A DNA stretch of 64,000 bases from CAVONV01 sp963697355 (GCA_963697355.1 CAVONV010000025.1:1-64000), one strand, 5' to 3'. Shown: positions 9,081 to 17,480, numbered from the stretch's first letter. Notes: generated by a model from the sequence alone, not told the origin. A program made the numbers and translations.

Positions 9081-9709
9081 ATCGAGGGAGGAACGTTCAC
9101 GTGAGAAGATCTTTGGGAATGCGGCAACGCTTTGGCACGCTCGGACTCGGGCTGCTGGTCGGCACCTGTATCATGCAGCAGACGATGGCCGGCGAAGGCT
9201 CGCCAACTGAAGCGTTCGATCAGACCCTAGCGCTCTATGGGATCACTTTTCACGTCTCTTGCCCGAACGACTCGTCGATGCCCACCCTGAGCATCGTACC
9301 TTCGGGACTCGAGTTGGACAATGCGTCTATCGTTCGCACGATCGACGGCATCGTGACGGGCATGGAGATCGCCGACCTCAACGCGGATCAATCGCCCGAA
9401 ATCTATGTCTACGTGCAATCGGTCGGTAGCGGGTCCTACGGGTCGCTGGTGGCCTACGGAGCGAACAACCGCAAGTCCCTCAGCGAGATCTACCTGCCGC
9501 CGGTGACCGAGAACGCAGAAGCGGCAAAGGGCTACATGGGACACGACGAATTCGCCGTGGTGGAGAGCACTTTCGTCCAGCGCTTCCCCATCTATCGCGA
9601 AGGGGACACGAACGCAAATCCGACCGGCGGAACGCGGCAACTGCAGTACAAGCTCACCCTCGGCGAGGCCAGTTGGATTCTGAAGCTCGACAAGATCGTC
9701 GACTACTAG
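9071..9709 (+). CDS. PliI-like periplasmic inhibitor of I-type lysozyme
   Basis: The 212-residue protein begins at ATG 9071, preceded by GATGGAGG, with an N-terminal signal-like segment (about residues 20-40). From about residue 48 it follows the PliI family closely: FDQTLALYGITFHVSCPND, IDGIVTGMEIADLNAD, SPEIYVYVQSVGSGSYGSLVAY, then KSLSEIYLPP, GYMGHDEFAVVES and RFPIYREGDTNANPTGG. The SGSYGS loop (about 120-125) corresponds to the loop that plugs the lysozyme active site in characterised PliI. Such proteins protect Gram-negative cells from invertebrate-type lysozymes. With the LprI-MliC gene just upstream it makes a small lysozyme-resistance island. Expression is likely driven by the repeated leader 8843..9080. 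Confidence 0.85.
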   Translation: MKRHRGRNVHVRRSLGMRQRFGTLGLGLLVGTCIMQQTMAGEGSPTEAFDQTLALYGITFHVSCPNDSSMPTLSIVPSGLELDNASIVRTIDGIVTGMEIADLNADQSPEIYVYVQSVGSGSYGSLVAYGANNRKSLSEIYLPPVTENAEAAKGYMGHDEFAVVESTFVQRFPIYREGDTNANPTGGTRQLQYKLTLGEASWILKLDKIVDY

Positions 9710-9769
9710 GTATTCGACTCAAGACTCGTAGTCTCAGTTCGATCCCGATCGGCGGGAGCTCCTGCGTCA

Positions 9770-10007
9770 CCGTCTGTCGGACTTTCAGTGTCGATGATGG
9801 CGCTGAGACATTGGGGTACGCTATCCATTTCCCGCCAACCCAAATGGCCCTCGTCGTTTGTGGGACAGTAAAAGAACGATACGTTGAATTTTTATTTGAT
9901 TCCCCAGGCAGGGGGCATGTATTGTGTTGGGATCCTCGGCGACTAGCGACGGGAGTTCGCAGCCGAGTGTCGAACATTGATGATGGAGGACAAAGAAATG
10001 AAACGAC
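9770..10007 (+). repeat. 238-bp promoter/leader repeat, copy 2
   Basis: This is the second copy of the leader described at 8843..9080. It runs through the GATGGAGG site and ends in the first codons of the next gene, which is unrelated to the PliI gene after copy 1. Copies differ by scattered substitutions and no net length change. Confidence 0.85.
9896..9925 (+). promoter_or_regulatory. Candidate promoter with internal GC-rich repeat (copy 2)
   Basis: TTGATT (9896-9901) and TATTGT (9920-9925) lie 18 bases apart, exactly as in copy 1. The spacer reads CCCCAGGCAGGGGG, so a CCCC/GGGG inverted arm is retained although the loop has changed. Confidence 0.45.
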
Positions 10008-10453
10008 TCACAAGTCTATTTACCGTGCTCGTTGCCTTGTCCGTTTTGGCGACAGCGGGCGACGCCTTTGCGCAGAAGAGGCTCATCTCCAAGTACAAGA
10101 TGGATCTCGAAGACAAGATGGGCTCGATGATGACATCGAAGATGAAAGAGAAGAAGGCGGAAGGTTGGAAGTGCGTGGTCAACGTGGGCGACTCCAACGA
10201 TGGCGATGGCCAGGACGCCGAGCTCCGATTCACCATGCCACTCGACGAGTTCACGGCGTTCGCTCCCGTGGCTGCACTCGAAGCCGCCGCGATCCCCCAC
10301 AAGTTTCCCGTGGTCTACATCTATTTGCGTCATGAACCTACCGACCGGATCGGCCGTGTGGCCTTCAAAGATGCAGAGCCCATTTCCGGTCGGTATCGTG
10401 CCGGAGACTCGAGAGCCGTTCGCGAGATGAACGACGCCTTGATTTGGCACTAA
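9998..10453 (+). CDS. Secreted protein of unknown function sharing the PliI leader
   Basis: This 151-residue protein starts at ATG 9998 after the same GATGGAGG site as the PliI gene. A signal peptide covers about residues 1-26 (MKRLTSLFTVLVALSVLATA, cleavage near AFAQ). The mature part is lysine- and methionine-rich at first (KYKMDLEDKMGSMMTSKMKEKK), then mixed, ending with a GRVAFKDAEPISG segment. I do not recognise a family. Its duplicated leader and position suggest joint regulation with the PliI gene, so a role in envelope protection is possible. It is followed by a terminator-like hairpin. Confidence 0.75.
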   Translation: MKRLTSLFTVLVALSVLATAGDAFAQKRLISKYKMDLEDKMGSMMTSKMKEKKAEGWKCVVNVGDSNDGDGQDAELRFTMPLDEFTAFAPVAALEAAAIPHKFPVVYIYLRHEPTDRIGRVAFKDAEPISGRYRAGDSRAVREMNDALIWH

Positions 10454-10460
10454 GGGGTAT

Positions 10461-10494
10461 GCGGCTTCGGACCCACCAGGCCATCCGAAGCCGC
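10461..10494 (+). terminator. Terminator-like hairpin after the lysozyme-inhibitor island
   Basis: GCGGCTTCGGA (10461-10471) and TCCGAAGCCGC (10484-10494) form a perfect 11-bp stem with a 12-base loop, eight bases after the stop of the secreted-protein gene. No T-tract follows, so it may act weakly or mainly stabilise the mRNA end. Confidence 0.55.
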
Positions 10495-10590
10495 TCGACT
10501 CCTTCGCACTTCATCTTCACGGCGCGCGCTTTTCATTTTTTGCGCCGCCGCCGTGGAACTGATGCTACGCCGGCGTCGCAAGGAGGAGGC

Positions 10591-11061
10591 ATGAAGAGGA
10601 TTTATCTTGCCAGCCCTTACGGTTTTTCTTCTCAACAAAGGACGACGCTGCTTCCCGTCTTTGTCGAGATTCTTAGTCAGATGGGCGCCGAAGTGGACGA
10701 GCCTTTCGCAAGGAACCAGCAGGTCAAATTTGCCGCCGAGAAGGGATGGGCTTACCAGATCGGCCAAAGAGATCTCCAAGGCGTACGGGGCTGTGACGGC
10801 ATTTTCGCGATCGTCAACGGCGCTCCCCCCGACGAGGGCGTCATGGTCGAGTTGGGTGGGGCCATCGCTCTCGGCAAAAAGACGTTCCTTTTTAGAGACG
10901 ATTTTCGACGTTCGGCCGACTGTGAAGACTATCCTCTCAATTTGATGCTGTTCACTGGACTGCCGGAGGAGGGCTGGCGAGATTACGTCTATACCTCCGT
11001 CGAGGAGATCCCATCTCCGGAGAAGGCGTTGGTCCGGTGGTTGGAAGGACGCCTAATGTAG
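10591..11061 (+). CDS. Nucleoside 2-deoxyribosyltransferase-like protein
   Basis: The 156-residue protein matches the nucleoside 2-deoxyribosyltransferase family (PF05014), small cytosolic enzymes that move deoxyribose or hydrolyse N-glycosidic bonds. ATG 10591 follows AGGAGGAGG directly. The N-terminal strand MKRIYLASPYGFS is the substrate-binding opening, residues 65-76 (VRGCDGIFAIVN) form the second strand, and PPDEGVMVELGGAIALGK (79-96) carries the catalytic glutamate, Glu87. The final part, with the YPLNLMLF segment, fits the C-terminal closing region. It is monocistronic. Substrate preference cannot be read from the sequence; salvage and clean-up of damaged nucleotides are both possible. 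Confidence 0.8.
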   Translation: MKRIYLASPYGFSSQQRTTLLPVFVEILSQMGAEVDEPFARNQQVKFAAEKGWAYQIGQRDLQGVRGCDGIFAIVNGAPPDEGVMVELGGAIALGKKTFLFRDDFRRSADCEDYPLNLMLFTGLPEEGWRDYVYTSVEEIPSPEKALVRWLEGRLM

Positions 11062-11089
11062 CACCGGCCCATTCCCCTCCTCTTCGGTC

Positions 11090-11158
11090 AATGAGCAGCT
11101 GTTCACGGAAGGCTTCGAGAATCCCGATCTTCAAGAAGCCAAGGCGCTCATGGTGTAG
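11090..11158 (+). pseudogene. C-terminal tail fragment of a TPR ATPase/adenylate-cyclase-type protein
   Basis: The stretch reads NEQLFTEGFENPDLQEAKALM followed by one more codon and a stop. The motif TEGFxxPDLxEAKALL is the usual last helix of large cyclase/AAA/TPR regulatory proteins. No upstream coding part survives, so only a tail is left. The rest of 11062..11378 holds no other recognisable gene. Confidence 0.4.
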
Positions 11159-11378
11159 CCTACGGGCATACAAGCGCCTGAATTCCAATGGCTCGACAAT
11201 CGTGGGCCAGTACCCTGTCGGCAGGAGCGCATTCTGGCGGTGCCGTTCGGCAATGCCGGATGGCTCAATATCCTTTCCCCCGCTTTGATCGAATCTGATC
11301 CCCGACGTCCTGTCCCAGATTTCGTGGCAAGCTGCGTTTGAGGGAGTGGACGTAGCGATCCGTCCAATTCATTGTCCG

Positions 11379-13034
11379 TCACGACTTTTTAACGAATCGC
11401 ACGCGACGTACCCGAGCCGAGCTCAAGGTGAACCCAATGACACGACCTTGCGCGTCGCGTGTGAACGTCATCCCGTAGCCTTGGAAAGTAAATCCATCCA
11501 CGAAGGACGGTTCGAGCTCCATCTTTCCGATCTTTCGGTTGCGGAGAACCAGCTTTCCTTCTTCAACCAAAAGGGCGTAGTCGACTCCCAATTCTTGGCT
11601 GTGGTAGGTGCCAACATAGGATCCGAATTCCGTCGCGTTCGGTTCAGCCTGTTCGACCCGCTCATGAACCACGTCTCGGCCCGAAGAGCCTGGCAAGTGT
11701 AGTGCAAAGCGCTTATCGGGTTGAGGTGGTTTGAACGTTAGCACCGTCGACGAGTCCTCGATGCGAAATCGACTTTCGCCCAACGGTTGAAGCACGCTCG
11801 TTCTCCCGGTGCCTAAGACCAGTTGATTCTCATTCATCGACACTCTTAAAACGGTGTCCGACGAGGGATGGCCGTAGAGTCCAGCCAATGGCTCGAGCTC
11901 GGCTCGGGACATCTCGATCACCTCGAATTCTTCGGAAGGCTCAGTGAACTGCTCTTCCAGATAGACATCGGCAACTTTTCTCGCTAGACGGCCCGGATTG
12001 CTCGACGGGAAATTACACAAAATCGCTGTAGAGAAACGCTGAATAGGGAATCGAAGAAAATGGCTGCGGTAACCGGCATCGGCTCCGCCGTGGGAGACAG
12101 TGTCGAGTCCCCGATACTGCCCATGGACGAGTCCTACGGCGTACGGTATCTCCGTGCCGTCGTTGAGTCGCCCGCGGACGTGCATTTCCTCCATGACGTC
12201 ACGACCGCCTACACGTGCGGTGTAGAAATTCCGATCCCAGCGCGCGAGATCTTCAACTGTTGTAAAGAGGCTCGTGGCCCCCACTACATCGAAGTCGGGA
12301 ATACTGATGATGAGCCCGCCATCGTCCTTTGGTGCATAGGCATAGGCGCGGTTTGGGACGATCATTTGGTGATCATCATGAAAATGAGTGCTCTTCATGG
12401 CGAGGGGATCGAAGAGTCTCGCCTCCGCATACTCACGGAGCGTCGTTCCGGTGATGCGCTCGATGACAACCGCCAGTAATGTATAGCCGGTGTTGCTGTA
12501 GAGATACTCGTCACCCGGCGCGAAATTAAGGGCTTTCTGTCGTGAGGTGATATCGAGCACATCTTCCTGTTTGACCACATCGGCCTCCCATCGCCATCCC
12601 GCCATCAGCAATAGGCTCCACTGGTCCCGAAGCCCACTCGTGTGATGGATGAGGTGGCGGAGGGTGATGGTCTCGCCGAAGTCCGGTACCTCCGGAACAT
12701 GCTTCCGCACGTCGTCATCCAACGACAGCTTTCCTTCCTGGGCAAGCAGGAGAATTCCCATGGCGGTGAAGTGCTTCGAGACCGACGCCACATGGAAGAT
12801 CGACGCCGGAGTAATAGGAATGCCGTATTCCAAATTCGCCATGCCGTAGCCGCGTTTGTAGACGATGGCACCGTCGCGAATGACGGAGGCCGCACAGCCA
12901 GGCGACCCGGGAGTGTCCCACTCATCGAAGACCGCATCTGTTTTCGCATGAAGCTCCGCGTCGTCAGCGGCAATTGACGACCCGGGAAACAAGAGAAGAA
13001 TGCTGAAGATAAGCAACAGAATATGAGATTTCAT
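11379..13034 (-). CDS. Serine hydrolase of the beta-lactamase/class C family
   Basis: The 551-residue secreted protein belongs to the beta-lactamase-related family (PF00144), which includes class C beta-lactamases, DD-peptidases and esterases. ATG 13034, preceded by AAGGA, begins the signal peptide MKSHILLLIFSILLLFPGSS. Catalytic motifs are SVSK (Ser84, Lys87), YSN (179-181) and HGG (315-317). A C-terminal region from about residue 380 is a lipocalin-like/DUF3471 sandwich (LEPLAGLYG, FGSYVGTYHS). This layout is usual for acidobacterial paralogues that act as peptidases or esterases rather than drug-resistance enzymes, and the substrate cannot be inferred. A kinase stub lies upstream. Confidence 0.85.
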   Translation of the reverse strand: MKSHILLLIFSILLLFPGSSIAADDAELHAKTDAVFDEWDTPGSPGCAASVIRDGAIVYKRGYGMANLEYGIPITPASIFHVASVSKHFTAMGILLLAQEGKLSLDDDVRKHVPEVPDFGETITLRHLIHHTSGLRDQWSLLLMAGWRWEADVVKQEDVLDITSRQKALNFAPGDEYLYSNTGYTLLAVVIERITGTTLREYAEARLFDPLAMKSTHFHDDHQMIVPNRAYAYAPKDDGGLIISIPDFDVVGATSLFTTVEDLARWDRNFYTARVGGRDVMEEMHVRGRLNDGTEIPYAVGLVHGQYRGLDTVSHGGADAGYRSHFLRFPIQRFSTAILCNFPSSNPGRLARKVADVYLEEQFTEPSEEFEVIEMSRAELEPLAGLYGHPSSDTVLRVSMNENQLVLGTGRTSVLQPLGESRFRIEDSSTVLTFKPPQPDKRFALHLPGSSGRDVVHERVEQAEPNATEFGSYVGTYHSQELGVDYALLVEEGKLVLRNRKIGKMELEPSFVDGFTFQGYGMTFTRDAQGRVIGFTLSSARVRRVRFVKKS

Positions 13035-13168
13035 GGCCAATCCTTTGGGTAGAGCCAAGTGTTGGTCGTGACGGCGGGATAATAGCAAGACGATGGAGTG
13101 ATTTCGAACGGCTCTTCAGCCGGCATGGTGTGGAGCAGCGATCTAGAAGTAGGAGATAGTCAAGTCCA

Positions 13169-13492
13169 TCATTGGGGCATTTCTGACTCTCCACCAGCAA
13201 TCAGATGGTCGAGCGGTTTGCCTTCGATGAGCTCCATCGTGAGGAAATGAACACCTTCGGATTCTTCGACGGAGTACAGGGTGACAATATTGGGATGATT
13301 GAGGGCGGCGACGGCACGCGCTTCGCGCTGGAACCGCTCGATTCGGCCGGGGTCGGCCGCCATCTCCAGGGGAAGGACCTTGAGGGCCACGTCTCGCCCG
13401 AGCTTCGTGTCGGTCGCGCGGTAGACCTCACCCATCCCGCCCTCGCCGATCTTGGCGGTGATCTTGAAGTGAGACACGGTTCGACCGATCAC
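13169..13492 (-). pseudogene. Truncated N-terminus of a Ser/Thr protein kinase
   Basis: A GTG-started 107-codon frame encodes kinase subdomains I-V only: IGEGGMGEVYRA (glycine loop), VALKVLP (ATP lysine), a helix-C segment FQREARAVAALNHPNIV and FLTMELIEGKPLDHLI (hinge). It then ends abruptly with GGESEMPQ and a stop. The catalytic loop (HRD) and DFG are missing and are not found downstream. It can bind no substrate as a kinase and is a deletion relic. Confidence 0.8.
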
Positions 13493-13632
13493 TTGGGATC
13501 CTTATTAGAGCCCGAAAGGGGCGTTTGTTGTTCCTACCCAGCCTGTTGGAAGGAGGGGCATACCCTTAGAGCCAAGGCCAGAAAGCCAAGGGAAGTATCG
13601 CGCAACCTGGCGGCCAGATCGCCTCGAGAAAG

Positions 13633-13950
13633 CTATTTGGGCAGGGCAGCGATGAGGGGCTCCATCGTGCGGCGGTATCCGCGAAGTGCCTCGCGCCCCG
13701 CATCCGTGAGCGACAGCAACGTGCGCGGCGTCTTGCCGGCAAAGGTCTTTTCCACGGTGATGTAACCTGCTTCTTCGAGCTTGGACAGGTGGCTCGAGAG
13801 ATTCCCTCGGGAGAGTCCGGTCTCGTTCATGAGCTGGATGAAGTCTGTCGTCGCCATGACGACGTGGAGGCTGGCCATGATCGCAAGACGTGCCGGCTCG
13901 TGAACTAGCCGAAAACCGGTGGTCGCCTCTCCACCTGACTTTCGTGGCAC
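13633..13950 (-). CDS. Winged-helix transcriptional regulator
   Basis: The 105-residue protein is a winged-helix DNA-binding protein of the PF13601/MarR-like type. The start is GTG at 13950 with AGGAG eight bases upstream. The reading helix is seen in ETGLSRGNLSSHLSKLEEAGY (about 43-63), followed by the wing ITVEKTFAGKTPRTLLSLTDAGREAL. There is no ligand domain. Such short regulators often control a neighbouring transporter or membrane protein, but here the next gene in the same direction is a kinase stub, so the original target may be lost. A palindrome lies about 70 bases upstream, at 14021..14039. Confidence 0.8.
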   Translation of the reverse strand: MPRKSGGEATTGFRLVHEPARLAIMASLHVVMATTDFIQLMNETGLSRGNLSSHLSKLEEAGYITVEKTFAGKTPRTLLSLTDAGREALRGYRRTMEPLIAALPK

Positions 13951-14020
13951 TCAGGTCTCCTGCAGCGCTGCCGTCTGTAAACGGATTTAAATCAATAGAA
14001 TACGTCACTCGGGTGTTCGA

Positions 14021-14039
14021 TACACACTAGTTTGTGTTA
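14021..14039. promoter_or_regulatory. Candidate operator between the regulator and the crotonase gene
   Basis: The segment TACACACTAGTTTGTGTTA is an imperfect palindrome centred on CTAG, upstream of the winged-helix gene (start 13950). It could be the regulator's own binding site. The arms match at only some positions, so this is a weak proposal. Confidence 0.3.
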
Positions 14040-14169
14040 CAAACCATATGTCGCGACAGCCGTTGGCTGTCAAGTCATTGAGCACGTTCGAAAGCTGGCG
14101 GCAGTAACATCTGAACGATCGCGGAGCCATGCCTCCTCGAGTCAAAGGGCAGGACATTGGCTTGGAGGA

Positions 14170-14928
14170 CTACACTTTCTTTTCTGCGATGCGACGTTTC
14201 AGTGCTGCGATACGGTCGCGAAATGCGGGTTGCTCTACCGACCACAGCTGAGGCTCGAGCTCACGCTCAACCGCTTCATTGTGATCCGTGACGGCAACCA
14301 TGTCGCGCAATGTGGCCTTGAGCTTCTGTACCATTTCTCGTGGCGCTTTCGTGGTGTGCTTAGCCAAAGTCAGCGCCTCGTCCATGAGGCGCTCATCGTC
14401 GATGACAGCCCAAGCTAGGCCGTGTCGAACGGCCTCCTCTCCGTCCAGAGATTCGCCGCACAAGACCACAGCTGCCGCACCTTGTGGGCCCAGCAACTGA
14501 GTGAGCATCCACGTGTGTCCACCGCCCGGATGGAGAGCGAGGTCGATGAAACGTGACTCGAAACGTGCGCTCCGGGCGGCCAATCGAACATCACAGGCCA
14601 AGGCAAGATTCAGTCCCGCACCGACGGCTGGACCGTTAACGGCCGCGATCGTGGGAAGGGGAAAACGAGCAACCACCAAGAAACCCTCGTAAATCTGTCC
14701 AAGGCTCTCGCGCGTGGCTTGCTCGAGATCGTTCAAATCGGCACCTGCAGAGAATGCAGGAGGGGTTCCAGTGAGGATGACGGCGCCAACATCCGATGAT
14801 GACTCCAATTCACGAAGGGTGGTCGTCATCTCCTCGGCCATCGCGAGGGACAAGGCGTTGCGACGTTTTGGATCCTCGAGGGTCACCGTGGCGACGCCGT
14901 CCCGTAACTCGGTCTTCACTAAGTTCAT
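14170..14928 (-). CDS. Crotonase-superfamily protein lacking both hydratase glutamates
   Basis: The 252-residue protein is a full-length member of the enoyl-CoA hydratase/isomerase superfamily: RNALSLAMAEEM (N-terminal helix), AFSAGADLNDL (oxyanion hole), GPAVGAGLNLALACDVRLA (CoA-binding glycines) and HPGGGHTWMLTQLLG. Aligned by eye to rat mitochondrial enoyl-CoA hydratase, the two catalytic glutamates (144 and 164) are replaced by Phe (in FESRFIDLAL) and Ala (in GPQGAAAVVL). A hydratase reaction is therefore unlikely; isomerase, thioesterase, hydrolase or decarboxylase chemistry is possible. ATG 14928 has GGAGGTGCG upstream. It is monocistronic and divergent from the TolB propeller gene. Confidence 0.85.
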   Translation of the reverse strand: MNLVKTELRDGVATVTLEDPKRRNALSLAMAEEMTTTLRELESSSDVGAVILTGTPPAFSAGADLNDLEQATRESLGQIYEGFLVVARFPLPTIAAVNGPAVGAGLNLALACDVRLAARSARFESRFIDLALHPGGGHTWMLTQLLGPQGAAAVVLCGESLDGEEAVRHGLAWAVIDDERLMDEALTLAKHTTKAPREMVQKLKATLRDMVAVTDHNEAVERELEPQLWSVEQPAFRDRIAALKRRIAEKKV

Positions 14929-15058
14929 CGCACCTCCGTTCGAACGTTTCCTACAAGTCGTCCCATTCTATACTGTGGTCAGCCTCGAGTGGCATGCTTG
15001 TGCCCTTCTGTACCCTGTCGTAGAATCTCACAGCTTTGCAAAACGATCTGGAGTCCTT

Positions 15059-16834
15059 ATGCCCTTCTCTTCCGGCACTAGGCTGACAACGGCTATATCT
15101 CTCACGATCCTAATTGCCTTTGCCATGGGTTGGTGGATAGGTGTCCGCTCGCGCCAACCCGAGAACACGGCCGTGCCTATGTCCTTCACGCAAATTACAG
15201 ATCGACCGGGAGTGGAACGTTATCCTGCCCTAGCACCTGACGGCAGGAGTTTCGCTTTCGTGGCGGCGACTCGTGGCAACGACGACATCTACATACAGAG
15301 GGTCGGAGGACGAAATGCCGTCAATCTGACGGAAAACTCGTTCGATAACGATGACCATCCCGCCTTTTCGCCAGACGGGGAGCAAATCGCCTTCCGCTCG
15401 GGTCGGGACGGAGGCGGCATCTTCGTCATGGGCTCGACCGGAACGCCGGTCAGACGTCTCACGGATTTCGGCTATGACCCAAGCTGGTCGCCGGATAGCA
15501 GCGAGATCGCCGTGGCCACAGCGGCCTCGGCCGATCCCGCCGTACGCCAAGGCGTTGCCGAGCTTTGGGCAATCCAAGTCGCAGACGGTGAGAAACGTCA
15601 AATCACCCGACACGATGCGCTGCAACCGAGCTGGTCGCCACACGGTTGGCGGATTGCTTTCTGGGGACTGAGGGAAGAAGCAGCCGGCCAACGCGACCTC
15701 TGGACCGTTTCAGCGGATGGGTCGGAGGCCGAAGCCGTCACTGTGACGAACGATTCGGCGTTGGACTGGAATCCCGTGTGGTCTCCGGATGGAGACTATC
15801 TTTACTTTTCGAGCGACCGCGGTGGGGCCATGAACATCTGGAGAATTCTCATCGACGAAAAAACCGGCAGAGTGCTCAGGTCCGCGGAGCCGGTCACGAC
15901 GCCTTCACGTTGGAGTGGTCACTTCAGTCTTTCCGGCGATGGCCGTCGCCTGGCCTATGCCAGCTTGGACCGACGATCGCGTCTCTTGAAGATCTCTTTC
16001 GATTCCGCCCGCGGAAGCACCGTCGGCACGGCCCTGTCTGTTCTCGAGGGCTCTCGCTTGATTCGTGACCAAAGTATCTCTCCCGATGGGGAGTGGATTG
16101 CCTTCACCACGTGGGGAGGCCGTGAGGACCTCTTCGTCGTTCGTTCCGATGGTGCCGGCTACCGCCAGCTCACCGATGACGCCTTTCGGGATCGTGGCGT
16201 CAGTTGGTCTCCGGACAGCGAGTGGGTCACCTTCTATTCGGATCGGGCCGGCCGCTACGAGACATGGGCCATTCATCCGGACGGCTCAGGTCTCGAGCAG
16301 CTATCGAAGACGCGCGGGCCGAGTCGTTGGTATCCGATTTGGTCACCTGTTGCGAATCAAATCGCAACGACGGACGGTGTTCGAGCGTGGATCCTCGACC
16401 TGTCTCCCCCCTTGGAACAAAGGGGAGCGGAACCTTTGCCTCAATCGGAGGATTCGCGGGGGTTCATGCCGATCTCTTGGTCACCCAACGGGAGCTATTT
16501 GGCCGGCATGAGTTTCAACCCGGATGGCACCGTCAATACGTCAGGCGTCATCCTTTATTCTTTCAACACCGGCAGCTACGAGAAGATCATGGACGCCGGA
16601 GCGTGGCCGGCTTGGTTGAGCGATAGTCAGCGCTTTCTCTTCCTTGGAGAACAAGGAGAAATCCAGCTTTTCGATACTCGCTCCGGCGAGTCACATTCCG
16701 TCCTTCCGGCGGGAAACATCGCCAGTTTGGAAGGAAGGCGTCTGAGCATCACGAATGACGACCGCTGGATCTCGTTTATCGACACAAACACCGAGGGTGA
16801 CATCTGGCTCATGAGGTTCGAGCAGCAGCCATGA
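15059..16834 (+). CDS. Membrane-anchored TolB/PD40 beta-propeller protein
   Basis: A 591-residue protein. Residues about 10-27 form a single transmembrane or signal-anchor segment (TAISLTILIAFAMGWWIG). The rest is a series of PD40/WD40-like blades with SPDGxxIAF motifs: ALAPDGRSFAFVA, AFSPDGEQIAFRS, SWSPDSSEIAVAT, VWSPDGDYLYFSS, SISPDGEWIAFTT, SWSPDSEWVTFYS and SWSPNGSYLAGMS. The same layout commonly forms the C-terminal half of acidobacterial Ser/Thr kinases, so this looks like a stand-alone derivative. ATG 15059 is preceded by GGAG. The propeller probably binds partners or polysaccharide at the outer face of the inner membrane. It is convergent with the barrel gene, with a 15-base gap. Confidence 0.85.
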   Translation: MPFSSGTRLTTAISLTILIAFAMGWWIGVRSRQPENTAVPMSFTQITDRPGVERYPALAPDGRSFAFVAATRGNDDIYIQRVGGRNAVNLTENSFDNDDHPAFSPDGEQIAFRSGRDGGGIFVMGSTGTPVRRLTDFGYDPSWSPDSSEIAVATAASADPAVRQGVAELWAIQVADGEKRQITRHDALQPSWSPHGWRIAFWGLREEAAGQRDLWTVSADGSEAEAVTVTNDSALDWNPVWSPDGDYLYFSSDRGGAMNIWRILIDEKTGRVLRSAEPVTTPSRWSGHFSLSGDGRRLAYASLDRRSRLLKISFDSARGSTVGTALSVLEGSRLIRDQSISPDGEWIAFTTWGGREDLFVVRSDGAGYRQLTDDAFRDRGVSWSPDSEWVTFYSDRAGRYETWAIHPDGSGLEQLSKTRGPSRWYPIWSPVANQIATTDGVRAWILDLSPPLEQRGAEPLPQSEDSRGFMPISWSPNGSYLAGMSFNPDGTVNTSGVILYSFNTGSYEKIMDAGAWPAWLSDSQRFLFLGEQGEIQLFDTRSGESHSVLPAGNIASLEGRRLSITNDDRWISFIDTNTEGDIWLMRFEQQP

Positions 16835-16849
16835 CGGACATGGCTCCAG

Positions 16850-17326
16850 CTAGAAGCCGACGCCCACAGAAACCTTGAGGTCGGGAATGTCGCCCACTCC
16901 CGCCCGGGCCTCTAGAATTAGCTTCCGATGGGTTCCCCACTCGAAACCGGCGACGAGGTTCAATCCTGCTTCGACATCTAGGTGACGTCGGTAGTCGTAG
17001 AAGGCGACACAGAGTCCTCCCCCAACGTACGGCTGCCATCCCTTGGCGCTGATCAAATAAAAAGCGTCTAGGTTGACCGTACCGACAGTGACATTATTTC
17101 CAAAACCGATATCGAAATAGGGTTGAAAGCGCACCTTTGGAGCAAAGGTCCCCGCGTTGATATGGGCACCGACGTGGAATTGGTCGGGATTCACCGTGAC
17201 ACCTCCTCGCACACCCCAGCCTTTGAAGCCCAATCCCGCTTTGGCCTGGGCAAGTGCGGCATCACTCCCGCCGAGGAGAAAACCGAGGGCGAGCAGAGTC
17301 GGAACAAATGAGGAAGCTCGTTTCAT
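16850..17326 (-). CDS. Small outer-membrane beta-barrel protein
   Basis: The 158-residue protein has a signal peptide (MKRASSFVPTLLALGFLLGG, cleavage near ALAQA) and then alternating strands (VRGGVTVNPDQFHVGAH, VRFQPYFDIGFGNNVTVGTV, LNLVAGFEWGTHRKLILEARAGVG), ending in VGVGF. The terminal phenylalanine and strand pattern suit an eight-stranded barrel of the OmpA/OmpW type. The first ATG of the reading, at 17335, gives three extra residues (MVT); I prefer 17326. It has no recognised partner. Confidence 0.75.
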   Translation of the reverse strand: MKRASSFVPTLLALGFLLGGSDAALAQAKAGLGFKGWGVRGGVTVNPDQFHVGAHINAGTFAPKVRFQPYFDIGFGNNVTVGTVNLDAFYLISAKGWQPYVGGGLCVAFYDYRRHLDVEAGLNLVAGFEWGTHRKLILEARAGVGDIPDLKVSVGVGF

Positions 17327-17480
17327 GGTCACCATCCCGAGGCGCGCAACTTCGTTTGTACGGATATATGTACGATTGTACTACAACGATGTTTCGGACC
17401 GAGGCCGCAACAAAATCCTCCACGACGGTCGACTTTTCGCGTTTTCATGCCCGACCCCGACCTCGGTAGAATGACCCCAA

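Noticed and set aside
11379..13034. Antibiotic-resistance beta-lactamase
   Set aside because: The family motifs are shared with many esterases and peptidases, and the DUF3471-like tail points to the latter.
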